Source: Pseudomonas sp. GOM7 (GTDB taxonomy: Bacteria > Pseudomonadota > Gammaproteobacteria > Pseudomonadales > Pseudomonadaceae). Taken from it: 64,000 nt of DNA. Below, one piece after another: positions 51,542 to 60,800 of the stretch (positions within the stretch are counted from its first letter, which is position 1; each line of letters begins with the position of its first letter). The stretch spans positions 1,054,001 through 1,118,000 of the forward strand of contig NZ_CP113519.1 in NCBI RefSeq assembly GCF_026723825.1. Direction: 5' to 3'. Made by a program: the position numbers and the translations under genes. The notes beneath the pieces are model-generated. The model did no database searches and had not been told where the DNA came from. It was given only the letters and a program-made list of their open reading frames with translations.

Positions 51542-53704
51542 TTACGCCCTCTTGATCTTGAACCGGCTCAGTTCACGTTGCAGCACGGAGGCGCGTTCAG
51601 ACAACTCTTTCGCCGCGACCGCACAGGCTTGTGAGTTGGACTGGTTCTTCTGCGTCACTTCGTCGATTTGCTCGAGCCCGACACTCGCCTGCTGCAGCCC
51701 CGAGGCCTGCTCGCTGGAGGCCTGGTAGATCTGCGAAACCAGGCTGGAGACCGCCGTGGTGCCGGTGACGATGCCCCTGAGCGACTCGGCGGTGCGGCCG
51801 GCGATGACCATGCCGCGCTGGGTCTTGACCGAGGAATCGGCAATCAAGGCCGAGGTCTGCTGCGCGGCTTCGGCGCTGCGTGCAGCCAGGCTGCGAACCT
51901 CGTCGGCGACCACGGCAAAACCACGGCCCAGTTCACCAGCGCGGGCTGCCTCGATGGCGGCATTGAGTGCCAGCAGGTTGGTCTGGGCCGCAATGTTGTC
52001 GATGGTGGTGATGATCGCCGTGATGTCCTTGCCCGACTTGTCGATTTCCGTCATGGCGTCGATCAGCTCGCTCATCAGCTTGTCGCTTTCACCGGCATCG
52101 GCACATGAGAGCTGTGATTGATCATCGGCTTTCTTGGCATTGCCGGCATTTTCGGTGGTCTGCGCGGCCATTTGCGTCATCACCGCGCTGATCTCGGTAA
52201 TCGATGAAGCCGAGTTGGAGGCACCGTCGGACAACGACTGGCTCAGCTCGCTGACCTGAGCGGAGCTACCGGCGATCTGCGTCGCACTGCGCTGCACCTC
52301 GGAAATCAGGCCATTCAAGTTGGCGACCATCTTCTCCAGGGACATACCCAGGGTGTCCTTGGGCGAGGACAGTTGCACCTGCAGATCCAGATCCCCTTCG
52401 GAGATGCGCTCGGCGACCCGCACCTGCCGTTGCAGGCTGTCCGACATATCGTTGAGGGCATAGGCGAGTTGCCCCACTTCATCCTCGGTCTTCTGCACCA
52501 GGCGCTGAGAGAAGTCACCCAGGCTGATATTGCCTGCCAGTACCGCCGCCTCGCGGATCGGCCCGACGATTCTGGCGGCTGTCAGCCACAGCGCGACCAG
52601 AGCCAGCAGGGAAATGCCCAGGCCCACGACGATCTGCCAGATGCTGTTGTCGATACTGCGTGCCTGCAGTTCCTGCTCCAGGGCAATGGCCTGGCTCATG
52701 ACCACTGCTTTGGGCAAGCGAATCAACAAGGCCCAGGGCTTGCCGGTGCGGCCTAGCTGAATCGGCACCTGCACCTCGAAGTTTTCGCTGGCCGGGTTGA
52801 GCAGGCTTTCTGCATTACCCGCCTGGATGTTCTTCAATACCTTGTCCCAGGACTCGGGCAGCAAGGTCTTGAGGGCTTGCCCGATCAGATCGCTGCGTTG
52901 GCTGTCGGCCACGATCAGGCCTTGATGGCTGAGAATCGACACACTGCCTTTGCCACCGTAAAGCTCGGCGGACATCTGCTCGCTGAGCTTCTGGATAAAG
53001 GCAATGTCGAAGTCCGCCCCTACCACGCCATGGAACTTGCCATCGGCGACAATGGGCACCGACAGGGTGGTCAGCCAGACATTCTTGCCTTGCACCACGT
53101 AGGGCAGCGGATCCAGCACGCTTTCCTTGCCGGTGTCACGCGGGCCGCTGTACCAGCCACCTTTCAGCACGCCGTTGGGGTGCTTGTCCGCCGAGTCATA
53201 TTCCACCAGCGGCTGCACCGCGATCTTGCCATCGGCGCTACGCGTCCAGTACGGCGTAAAGCGCCCGGTTACCGGGTTGTTACCGTCCCGATCATTGCGG
53301 AACGCCTGATCCATACCATCCAGCGCATCCGGCTCCCAGCAGGAATAAGTGCCGTTGAATTCCGGGTTATCTTTCAGAACGCTGAGCAGTACCGTATTGA
53401 TCTGCTCGCGACCCATCGCCAGCGGGCTTTGCGCTGACTTGCTGGCAGCAAAGGTATTGCCCATGGTGCGCGCCGCATCCAGCGCGTTCTGCAACTTGGC
53501 TTGAATGGCGTTGGCGCGGGATTCGGCGAGGTTCTGGAGTTCTCTGAACGTCGATTTCTCGATCAGCTTGGAAACTTCTTCCGAGACATAAGCCTCATTG
53601 GCTCGCCCACTCACGAGACCATACCCAACCAGACTGGCGGATGAGAGGAACAGGCACACACCGGCGGTGGCACATATACGTACCTGTAGCGATTTGAATT
53701 TCAT
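51542..53704 (-). CDS. methyl-accepting chemotaxis protein, dCache type
   Basis: A 720-residue receptor. It has an N-terminal membrane helix ([20 protein letters not shown]), a large periplasmic double-Cache domain (~35-355, with [20 protein letters not shown] and [12 protein letters not shown]), and a second helix (~370-395). A HAMP domain follows, then a cytoplasmic signalling domain with the highly conserved hairpin tip [20 protein letters not shown]. It resembles the PctA-D/McpA class of Pseudomonas amine or amino-acid receptors; the ligand is unknown. ATG 53704 gives the membrane helix at the N-terminus. A sigma28-like promoter lies 41 bases upstream. Confidence 0.93.
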   Translation of the reverse strand: MKFKSLQVRICATAGVCLFLSSASLVGYGLVSGRANEAYVSEEVSKLIEKSTFRELQNLAESRANAIQAKLQNALDAARTMGNTFAASKSAQSPLAMGREQINTVLLSVLKDNPEFNGTYSCWEPDALDGMDQAFRNDRDGNNPVTGRFTPYWTRSADGKIAVQPLVEYDSADKHPNGVLKGGWYSGPRDTGKESVLDPLPYVVQGKNVWLTTLSVPIVADGKFHGVVGADFDIAFIQKLSEQMSAELYGGKGSVSILSHQGLIVADSQRSDLIGQALKTLLPESWDKVLKNIQAGNAESLLNPASENFEVQVPIQLGRTGKPWALLIRLPKAVVMSQAIALEQELQARSIDNSIWQIVVGLGISLLALVALWLTAARIVGPIREAAVLAGNISLGDFSQRLVQKTEDEVGQLAYALNDMSDSLQRQVRVAERISEGDLDLQVQLSSPKDTLGMSLEKMVANLNGLISEVQRSATQIAGSSAQVSELSQSLSDGASNSASSITEISAVMTQMAAQTTENAGNAKKADDQSQLSCADAGESDKLMSELIDAMTEIDKSGKDITAIITTIDNIAAQTNLLALNAAIEAARAGELGRGFAVVADEVRSLAARSAEAAQQTSALIADSSVKTQRGMVIAGRTAESLRGIVTGTTAVSSLVSQIYQASSEQASGLQQASVGLEQIDEVTQKNQSNSQACAVAAKELSERASVLQRELSRFKIKRA

Positions 53705-53744
53705 AATAGCCTCGGACTTTCTAAGCCTGCATAAAAGATGGCGG

Positions 53745-53771
53745 CATTCGGCTCCTTTGCATAAAACTTCC
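53745..53771 (-). promoter_or_regulatory. sigma28 (FliA)-type promoter of the chemoreceptor
   Basis: On the minus strand GGAAGTTT-N11-GCCGAATG, close to the FliA consensus TAAAGTTT-N11-GCCGATAA, 41 bases before the start codon. Flagellar-class control fits a chemoreceptor. Confidence 0.55.
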
Positions 53772-54187
53772 ACATCCCAAAAGATGTCCACGGTTACCCT
53801 GCGTCAAGGACGGATAATCCTCACGATGGCTGCAATAAGTTATCCGAAGATCAACGCTGCTTATTTTGACAGCGCCTGAGCGACTGCCATAACAAGGTCA
53901 GCGATGGGTACAGACAAAGCACTGCCCGTGGACGCGTTCTTTATTGTTGCTCCCAAAAACAGAATCAATAGCGAGTACAGGTGACCTCAGATTCAATCAT
54001 GGAGGTCTTGTATTAATTCATAGCATGCAAGGGCTATCTGAGATTGACGTAGGTCAAAGTGCCATTAGGTTAAGGGAGGGGGTAGTACTGAAAGATAAGA
54101 CTTTCGATCTAAAGAAGAACAACTTTGGTCGCAGCAGGGCGTTGATGAGAAAAACTGAAGGGTAAGGTCTGTGAGAAGTATTTAGTT
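53772..54187. other. AT-richer intergenic stretch, no gene supported
   Basis: About 415 bases between the chemoreceptor promoter and the orphan antitoxin. Base composition drops compared with the core genes. A 73-codon open frame (53944-54165, +) has no recognisable family, ribosome binding site or conserved pattern. Possibly the remains of acquired DNA. Confidence 0.4.
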
Positions 54188-54559
54188 TTAGTGGGCTGGC
54201 AGGGCTTGAACTGCCGAGTTCAAACCGCTTGCGCAGTCTTTTGTGCTGGAAAGGTTTGCCTTTTTACTTAACCGACAGCACGCAAAGGCATGAACCTCAT
54301 GCTCAATTTCTTCGCCTGCCTCTGCATAGGTAACCGCTAACGCGTACTCGGTCTGCAGGTTCATCCAGAATTGAGCTGAGGTGTCGAAGTAGCGGCCTAG
54401 CCGAATAGCCGTATCAGCGGTAATGCCACGACGCTTCCGCACGATGTCATTGATGGTTGGTGCCGACACATGCAGAGCGCGAGCCAGTGCGGCTGGGGTC
54501 ATGCCTAGCGGCTCAAGAAACTTTTCGCGTAGCACTTCGCCAGGGTGAACGGGGCGCAT
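54188..54559 (-). CDS. orphan HigA/VapI-type antitoxin, altered C-terminus
   Basis: A 123-residue protein. The first ~85 residues match the short HigA class: MRPVHPGEVLREKFLEPLGM, a helix-turn-helix ALARALHVSAPTINDIVRK, then RLGRYFDTSAQFWMNLQ. The tail after about residue 85 (CCRLSKKANLSS...QALPAH) does not look like the family, which usually ends near residue 95-100, so the 3' end may be frameshifted or fused to new DNA. No RelE-type toxin frame is found in the 107 bases upstream, where it is expected. DNA binding is likely preserved. Confidence 0.8.
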   Translation of the reverse strand: MRPVHPGEVLREKFLEPLGMTPAALARALHVSAPTINDIVRKRRGITADTAIRLGRYFDTSAQFWMNLQTEYALAVTYAEAGEEIEHEVHAFACCRLSKKANLSSTKDCASGLNSAVQALPAH

Positions 54560-54560
54560 G

Positions 54561-54586
54561 CGTTAATCCTTAACGTTAAGCGTTAA
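54561..54586. promoter_or_regulatory. operator-like repeats before the orphan antitoxin
   Basis: CGTTAA occurs three times (54561, 54574, 54581), and CTTAACGTTAAG at 54569-54580 is a perfect palindrome. It lies immediately upstream of the antitoxin start, as expected for self-repression. Confidence 0.6.
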
Positions 54587-54665
54587 ATCGATCATGCGTG
54601 GCAAGCACCGACTGAGGCCAGTGCTTTTTACCTGTCATGGATTGCCGCACCTGGCGAGTTGGCCA

Positions 54666-55166
54666 TCAGCGCCACCAGCGCTGGAGCAGGGCGCGCAGCG
54701 AGCGCTCACCGGGGGCGGGCGGTGGGGCGAAGCGCGGTATATCGCGCAGGGCGATCCATAGGTCGCCTTGCCATTCCAGCAGGCTAATGCGCTGGCGATC
54801 CCAGGCCATCAGCGTGCGTTTTGGTTCCTGCGCGCGATGCTCCCAGGCGTCGCGCAGGGCGGGCAGCGCCTCATGAGTGAGCCAGCGGCGCAGACTACGA
54901 TTCTCGGGATGGCTGAAACGGCACAGGGCACGATAAAGCGCGGATTCGCTGAGCACCTGCACAGGTTCCGTATCGCCCTGGTGAGTGCGGAAGATCACCG
55001 TGCGTACCTGGTCGTCATCCATCAGCCGGCAGATTCGCTCCGGGTGGCGATGCCCCATCAACAGGCCGAATTCCTTGGCGCAGACCCAGGGCTGGCGGTC
55101 GATCATCACGCCACGCAGCGGGCGGTTGTGGCGCATCAGCAGCAAGGGGACATAGCTTTCTTCCAT
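54666..55166 (-). CDS. BRO-N domain antirepressor-like protein
   Basis: A 166-residue protein with the BRO-N pattern: YVPLLLMRHNRPLRGVMIDR, then VCAKEFGLLMGHRHPERIC, the SESALYRALCRFSHPENRSL motif and RRWLTHEALPALRD. BRO-N domains bind DNA and occur in phage antirepressors. Start ATG 55166 has a strong ribosome binding site (GGAGG, five-base spacing); an upstream in-frame ATG at 55217 has none. It is divergent from a repressor-like gene, a pairing seen in prophage-derived switches. Whether it still acts is unknown. Confidence 0.82.
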   Translation of the reverse strand: MEESYVPLLLMRHNRPLRGVMIDRQPWVCAKEFGLLMGHRHPERICRLMDDDQVRTVIFRTHQGDTEPVQVLSESALYRALCRFSHPENRSLRRWLTHEALPALRDAWEHRAQEPKRTLMAWDRQRISLLEWQGDLWIALRDIPRFAPPPAPGERSLRALLQRWWR

Positions 55167-55369
55167 AAAGGCCTCCGTGGGTTCAGGCAGGCGCGCGTCT
55201 TGGCTGATGAGTGCCATGTCAGATGCTGAGCTGCTATGCACTTTTGCCGAGTGTTGCGTTGCGGAAACCCGCTACAGACTGGGCGCACACCAGAACAGGC
55301 ATCCTCCATGTGATTGCACCTATAATCGGGCGCACCAATAGAGGTGCACTCAAGCGCACTAGATGCATG

Positions 55370-55411
55370 TGTACATAATACATTCATCTCGTCGGATGTA
55401 CATAGAACATT
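55370..55411. promoter_or_regulatory. direct-repeat operator in the BRO/HTH divergent region
   Basis: TGTACATAATACATT (55370-55384) and TGTACATAGAACATT (55397-55411) are direct repeats 27 bases apart, just upstream of the repressor-like gene. Probable binding sites for that protein or for the BRO protein. Confidence 0.55.
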
Positions 55412-55425
55412 TATGGTTTTTTCTA

Positions 55426-55710
55426 ATGAGCGAAGGGATTACCGATAGAGGCCTTAGATTGCTGGAAATTGCCAGCATCAAGGCCCTGGCTGAAGCGGGA
55501 AGCACTGCCTACGTACGCTGGCAGAACATAAAGAGAGGCAAGGCTCGCATCGGCGCGAACGAGATCGAGATTCTCGGGCGAGTATTTCCTAGCTATCGGT
55601 GGTGGTTGCTTACTGGCGAAGCGATGCCGGAACATGGCCAGACCAGCCCTGATTACGACGAAGACAACCGGAACCAGAGCGGCTCAAACGAAGGGTGGGA
55701 CAGAAAATAA
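55426..55710 (+). CDS. small repressor-like DNA-binding protein
   Basis: A 94-residue protein from ATG 55426 (MSEGITDRGLRLLEIASIKA). It contains an unusual helix-turn-helix-like region (TAYVRWQNIKRGKARIGANE, then ILGRVFPSYRWWLLTGE) and a polar tail. The YRWWLLTGE ending of the domain recalls phage CI-like/Xre proteins of Pseudomonas. In-frame starts at 55363 and 55396 would run through the operator repeats and are less likely. It is divergent from the BRO gene; a repressor/antirepressor pair is inference. Confidence 0.72.
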   Translation: MSEGITDRGLRLLEIASIKALAEAGSTAYVRWQNIKRGKARIGANEIEILGRVFPSYRWWLLTGEAMPEHGQTSPDYDEDNRNQSGSNEGWDRK

Positions 55711-55725
55711 ATCTGTCCCCTTTTT
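55697..55725 (+). terminator. Rho-independent terminator of the repressor-like gene
   Basis: GGGACAGA/TCTGTCCC, a perfect 8-bp stem with a seven-base AT loop, followed by CTTTTT. The gene's TAA stop lies in the loop. Confidence 0.75.
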
Positions 55726-55739
55726 CCATCACGACAAGC

Positions 55740-56008
55740 CACGCGAGCACTGGCTCAAGCTCAATAGATGGCGCCCACATATTCAGCGTAGGGGCCAAGC
55801 GGGCAAGCCCATCGGCGAGCGGGACAAGGCACGCAACAAGCGTATCGCCAGCCCACGCGCTCGGGTTGAACATATATTTGCCCGTCTGGCACAGATGGGC
55901 GGTAAGACGATCCGCAGCATCGGTTTGGCACGCGCGCAGTTTGGTCTGACGATCAAATCAGCGGTGTACAACCTGAAAAGGATGTCGAGCCTGCTGGAGA
56001 TGGCGTGA
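55740..56008 (+). pseudogene. IS5-family transposase C-terminal remnant
   Basis: The frame reads PHIQRRGQAGKPIGERDKAR, then NKRIASPRARVEHIFARLAQ, MGGKTIRSIGLARAQFGLTI and ends AVYNLKRMSSLLEMA. This is the C-terminal third of an IS5-type DDE transposase, with the catalytic Glu in RVEHIF. The N-terminal two thirds with both Asp residues are missing. A GCAGGCCGG/CCGGCCTGC hairpin follows the stop. It cannot be active. Confidence 0.8.
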
Positions 56009-56083
56009 AGATGACAGCAGGCCGGTTTATCCGGCCTGCATTACCCCCATTGCGATAGGTACTGACCGCATATCCTTTGTGCT

Positions 56084-56137
56084 GGGCACCTCTTCACGCC
56101 TTGTGCTTAGGTCAGAATCGGGTTTTTAGAGGTGCCC
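56084..56137. repeat. GGGCACCTCT inverted repeat, possible IS end
   Basis: GGGCACCTCT (56084-56093) and AGAGGTGCCC (56128-56137) are perfect inverted repeats just downstream of the transposase remnant. One arm may be the right terminal repeat of the lost element, or the pair may terminate the convergent receiver gene. Confidence 0.45.
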
Positions 56138-56153
56138 TATTGGGGGTTTATGT

Positions 56154-57818
56154 TTAGTCAGGTCGTCGAGTAGGTTCGTACTCATTGATTCCCGGCATGT
56201 GTAGCCGACTTGCAATTTTGCTTGCCAATCGCTGGGCCTTGTCTTTTCTAAGATCACCTACCCAGTAAAGTCTTAAACCGGTATTATCTTCAAAGTACCA
56301 CTTGCCGGCTTCCTCATCTAGTTGCGCATATATTGCAGGTGCTGGCTCACCCCAAGTTCCGAATTCACGAATTTTTATATCAAATAGCTTTTCGCTAGAA
56401 GCGACTGCTCTATAATCCGATGCCCAATATAAATGAATATTAGGTTGATCAGAGCGTTCGAGGCTGGCGAAAGGGAAGGCTCGGGGCTGGTCAATGCGAA
56501 CGCTATCACATCTCGGCTGAATGCACATTTGATAGTCGAAGTTCTGCCCGCGACAAATAGCAACAATAGCTCCCATGGTCAGTCTTGGGGGATTATCATT
56601 AATTTTTTTATGTAGATGCGTCCGGGTAAAATCATGCAAGAAAGCCATTTCTTTTCGCCGGGCCTCTGCCTCTCCTGCGTGTCCGTAGAGTTTTGCTATA
56701 AAGCGCTTTTCTGGATTCCTTTCTTCATCTGTAAGCCCCAGTACTTCTCGAATTATTCTAACTTTATCTGGGCCATACGAACTCACGCACTGAGCAACCA
56801 GTCGCATCTGATCCTCTGAAAATCCATGATTGCTCTGCAAGGTTTCTAGACGAGAAATACAGAGTTGATGAGAAAGGTGGTTACGTACTCCTTCGGATAA
56901 CATGAGGTGATAAAGGCTATCTGCTACCAACTCTAATAGGTGCATTTCTGCATCATCAGGCTTAGGGATTAGAGCCCGATGCGCGATGAATGCTGCATCT
57001 AACCCCTCATGAAACTGCCCTAATATCTGATGGGTATGCCCACGGAGCGTACCCATTGCAGAGATTGCAGCCGCAGGCAGCAACCCGGATGAAAAGCTTG
57101 CATGGTGCTCTAAAATTGCATCTGGAAGCTCATTTAGCGGAACCGCCCCCTCATTAGCATGGGAAGGTTTATTTAACACAACAATACAAGCGTGCTCAAT
57201 TCTAATTAGGTGTCCATCAAATGTTACAGTCTGTTTGGGGAAATGCTCATTAAGTTTTGTTTTTATTGCTCTCTTTACAAATCTTTGCTTTGCGGCCGTA
57301 TATACGACAATGAAACGCAAGCGGCCGCCATTCAAAATATCACCTTCGACTATTTGAGAGATGGCCTCGAGGCTGGCAGTATGGTCTCCTGGGCGAAGCT
57401 CCCAGTCGAGAACCAAGACGTCCGCAACTTGTGCAATAGTTTTTATTTCATTAACAAGCGCCCCCATCTCTTGGCTAGCAGGAGGCTCGACAATTGAGCA
57501 GACCACCCCCTTTTGGGCAAATAAGCGAACTAAAGCCGGCCCGTCCAGCTCATGCGCCTCATCTTCAACAAGCTCAACAAGTTCTTCAGCTTTAGCCGCT
57601 TCTTCACCCGAAACAAGGGGGCGGGCTGAGCCTATGGAGGCGAGTGGGTTGATAGGCTCAACCTCAATGGTTGTAGTATCTTGAGGTGAGACTGATCTAT
57701 ACGCACGGTCATCAAAGACAACAACTGTTCTAAGGAACTGCTGGACGCACTTCTTGTAGTGATCTCGCAGTAGATCTTGCTCTGCATCCACAAGGGCAGC
57801 TAGTACAACATTACTCAT
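56154..57818 (-). CDS. receiver-domain protein partnered with the dual-GHKL kinase
   Basis: A 554-residue protein. The N-terminal part is receiver-like: acidic pair D36-D37 in VVVFDDRAY, a candidate phospho-accepting Asp138 in DVLVLDWELRPGD, and Thr174 in FIVVYTA followed by K177. It recalls the divergent Response_reg_2 class. Residues ~190-554 are unrecognised, with no DNA-binding or nuclease motif evident; the end is Trp/Tyr-rich (WYFEDNTGLRLYWVGDLRKD). ATG 57818 overlaps the kinase stop (ATGAGTAA) with GAGGTG upstream, so the pair is translationally coupled. Codon use is clearly more AT-rich than the core genes, pointing to transfer. Confidence 0.75.
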   Translation of the reverse strand: MSNVVLAALVDAEQDLLRDHYKKCVQQFLRTVVVFDDRAYRSVSPQDTTTIEVEPINPLASIGSARPLVSGEEAAKAEELVELVEDEAHELDGPALVRLFAQKGVVCSIVEPPASQEMGALVNEIKTIAQVADVLVLDWELRPGDHTASLEAISQIVEGDILNGGRLRFIVVYTAAKQRFVKRAIKTKLNEHFPKQTVTFDGHLIRIEHACIVVLNKPSHANEGAVPLNELPDAILEHHASFSSGLLPAAAISAMGTLRGHTHQILGQFHEGLDAAFIAHRALIPKPDDAEMHLLELVADSLYHLMLSEGVRNHLSHQLCISRLETLQSNHGFSEDQMRLVAQCVSSYGPDKVRIIREVLGLTDEERNPEKRFIAKLYGHAGEAEARRKEMAFLHDFTRTHLHKKINDNPPRLTMGAIVAICRGQNFDYQMCIQPRCDSVRIDQPRAFPFASLERSDQPNIHLYWASDYRAVASSEKLFDIKIREFGTWGEPAPAIYAQLDEEAGKWYFEDNTGLRLYWVGDLRKDKAQRLASKIASRLHMPGINEYEPTRRPD

Positions 57819-60800
57819 CCGTAAGCACCTCTTGATCAAAAAGAGAACCTTCTTCAACTACAAAGTTAACCTTCACGAGAAACCTCGGTTCATTTTCCTT
57901 TCCGGGATTCAAGAGCTGAATATCTAATCCGTCCCTTCTCAAAGACTTGCGAGATATCGCAAGTCCCATTCCACGACCATCTTGTTTCTCGCTAAAGCCA
58001 AACTCGAAAATTTGCTCTGCGTAGCGCCATTCAATTCCCGCGCCACTATTCTGAATCCATATTCCATCTGAATTTCTACCGAGCTTGATCCAGCGAGAAC
58101 CCTCTGGGCGCTTGGAAACCCAGTAGCAGGCATTATCAACAATATTGATTAGTACAGGATATATTGTTGATGGATAGGCCAGTATCACGCTGGATAATAA
58201 GCTTGAGGTGGCTTCGTACTTTATTGAATGCCTGTCAAAACGATCAGAAAATACATTCTCAATATAATTTGCTATTTCCCCTCCGCTAAGTTCCATTTCG
58301 CTGCGGTACATTCGCCGATCCAATGGGGTGAACAATGAGAGGTATTCTTCCAAGTGAGCGAAGCCAGAGTGCAGTCCATTAAAAAGCCCTCTCAAGGCAG
58401 GGGTCTTTTCTGCCCAAGGTCGAAGATTACGTATGTCCTTTTTCACGCCTCTGGCCACAGCATCAAACTCATGCTGAACCACGCCAAGAGCCATGCCAAT
58501 TTGAGCCCAATACATGGCATCACTCAAGTCTTCCCGAAGGCTATTGTTTTGACCTTCCAAAGCAGCACTAAAATCATCTGGAAGAAGACCATCGCTCACA
58601 TCTTCACTTAGAGACTCTAGCTGCTGTCTCATATGAGAAAGAAAATCGCGCTCTTTAGTCGCAGCAAACTCGATTTTCTGCTGTAAAGATGACTGAAAAT
58701 CAATTAGGTCTAGATCACTAAATTTGTCTATATTGGTTCGGTCAAAATCAGACATCGCATCTTGAACAGAATTGCGGAATCGTTGCAAGCTCAAATCAAT
58801 TCCACGCTGCAGTGCGCCAGTAGATTGATTCATGCTTTCCCGCGCCGAGTCGCGATCCTTGCGAACCAGTTTCTCCATTTCCTCTTTTCTGCTATTTATG
58901 CCATCACGAAGCAGTAGTCTTCTATTTATTGCGCCTCCGCGCTCTTTGAGAACTTCGGCTAGGCAGCCTTGCAGGCGAGCCTCTAAAGGAGAATAGATTG
59001 ATGCTTCTAATTCGTCTTGTAATACTCTGTATCTTGCCCAGTCCGACTCGCTGCTCTTTGATAAGCCAATGCCTCTAGGGCGACTTATTCGAGATCCATT
59101 TCTGAGACTTCCTAGTCCGTCTCTCAGCTCTCGCTCCGCTCTTTGTAGTTCGCGCCCCATAAGGTCTGGATCGCTATAAGCCATAATAGATTTCAGTCTA
59201 GAGGACAGTTTTTCCTCAAACGCCTCTGCTCGCCTCTTTGGCAAGCCATCTTCTACATCTTTAAAGAAACTATCCAGTGACTCTTGGAGCTTGGCTTTTT
59301 TCTTTGAAACCTGCTTTTCCCGCTTTTTTAATAGCTCATTTTGGCGATCCATTTCCTCTCGCATGCGATTAAATTCATCGCCCAAGGGGGCATCTTTCCT
59401 GAAAAAATCCTTAGCAAGAGACATTAAGAAGTTTTCCAAAACTGCCCTAAACTGGCGAAATGCAGCATTTTCCTGGAAACCTTCTCGACCGGCTTTCTCT
59501 CGTAAGGCTTGGTTGCTGGTATTGTCGAGGATAATAGCACCCAGCATTCTGCGGAAAGAGAAAAACCAATCCTTCGCTGCTTTGTTTCTTCGCTGTTCTA
59601 TTCGGAGAAAATCATGCTCAATTTCACCATATGGCAGTATTCTAATGCCATCTCGATATACATAGAGGCCGCCATGCTTCGCCAGCTTTGCATTTAGTCG
59701 CTCATGATCGTGCGACTCTAAAAGAGACTGGTGAGAGAACCCCTGAGAGTAACCAAACCTAATTCTAAAGGGGCCACATTGTAATGGGGAGGATGCTGGG
59801 TAGCTTAGTGTATAAGAGACTGCTGGCTTGTTGAATATTTTTACAGTACCCGTAAATTTTCCATACTCATCAAAACGTCCATCAAATTGATGGTCAGCCA
59901 TTTCAAAGTCTTCAGGGCAGATGAAAGCACGCTCATCTATTAGGTCGGAAAAATCTCCAATACGCTTATGATCCCTAAAGCATGCTTTAATTGGTGGAAC
60001 ACCAAGGTCAGGAAAAATAGTATTAGCAAAGCCGACTAGCAGGGTTTGCAGCTTGGAGGGCCTTTTGTCGCCTAGCTGCCCATCATCCTCTAAGTCTATA
60101 TCCAATATGGAATCATATGGTCTTATTATGAAGTGAGTGCCAAAGCCGGCCTTCTCCACGCTCGGGTTTTCAGACCCTGTCTCGGGTGGGACGGCCATGG
60201 ACAAGCCTGCATATACATCTTTGGGAGAAAATCGCATTAAAGAAAGATCAGCCTCTATCTTTGATCTGGCTTCCCCAGTAAGATTTGGTTGCAGGCTGTC
60301 TAAGCTATCTAGAATGGCATCCACCATGCCATCCATGTCTGATTTCTCTGGAAGCGTGCCAGCGTTGAAGGTCTTTACCGGGACGACAATTCTATCTAAG
60401 CCAACACCAGGGATTTCAAACAGTCCCCAGTGTACTAGAGCCGCAACCAAATCATGTAATCCATCAGCGCGGTTCGCTCGGGTTAGTACTAATACTGCTG
60501 GGCCGATAATAGCTATAGCAAGTCGTCCGATGCCTTTTTCACCTAGGACATGCCGCTCTTGCATTCCATGCTCACCAAGCCATGGTGCGGTATTTATCTT
60601 GGAGCCTAACTTGCTCTCAGTTCCTACTGTAAGCCACCGCTGCAAGAAGTCGTCATATGTCATTCCAATCCCGTTATCACGAAGGACAAACATCCTCTGC
60701 TCTCGAAGGACGTCGACCTCTACGTTACGAGCAAATGCATCATATGAATTCTTAAATAACTCGTGAATTGCGGAAGGCACGCCCGCAATCTGCTGGCGCC

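Noticed and set aside
53944..54165. 73-codon + strand frame upstream of the orphan antitoxin
   Set aside because: No ribosome binding site, no recognisable family; chance length in AT-richer DNA.
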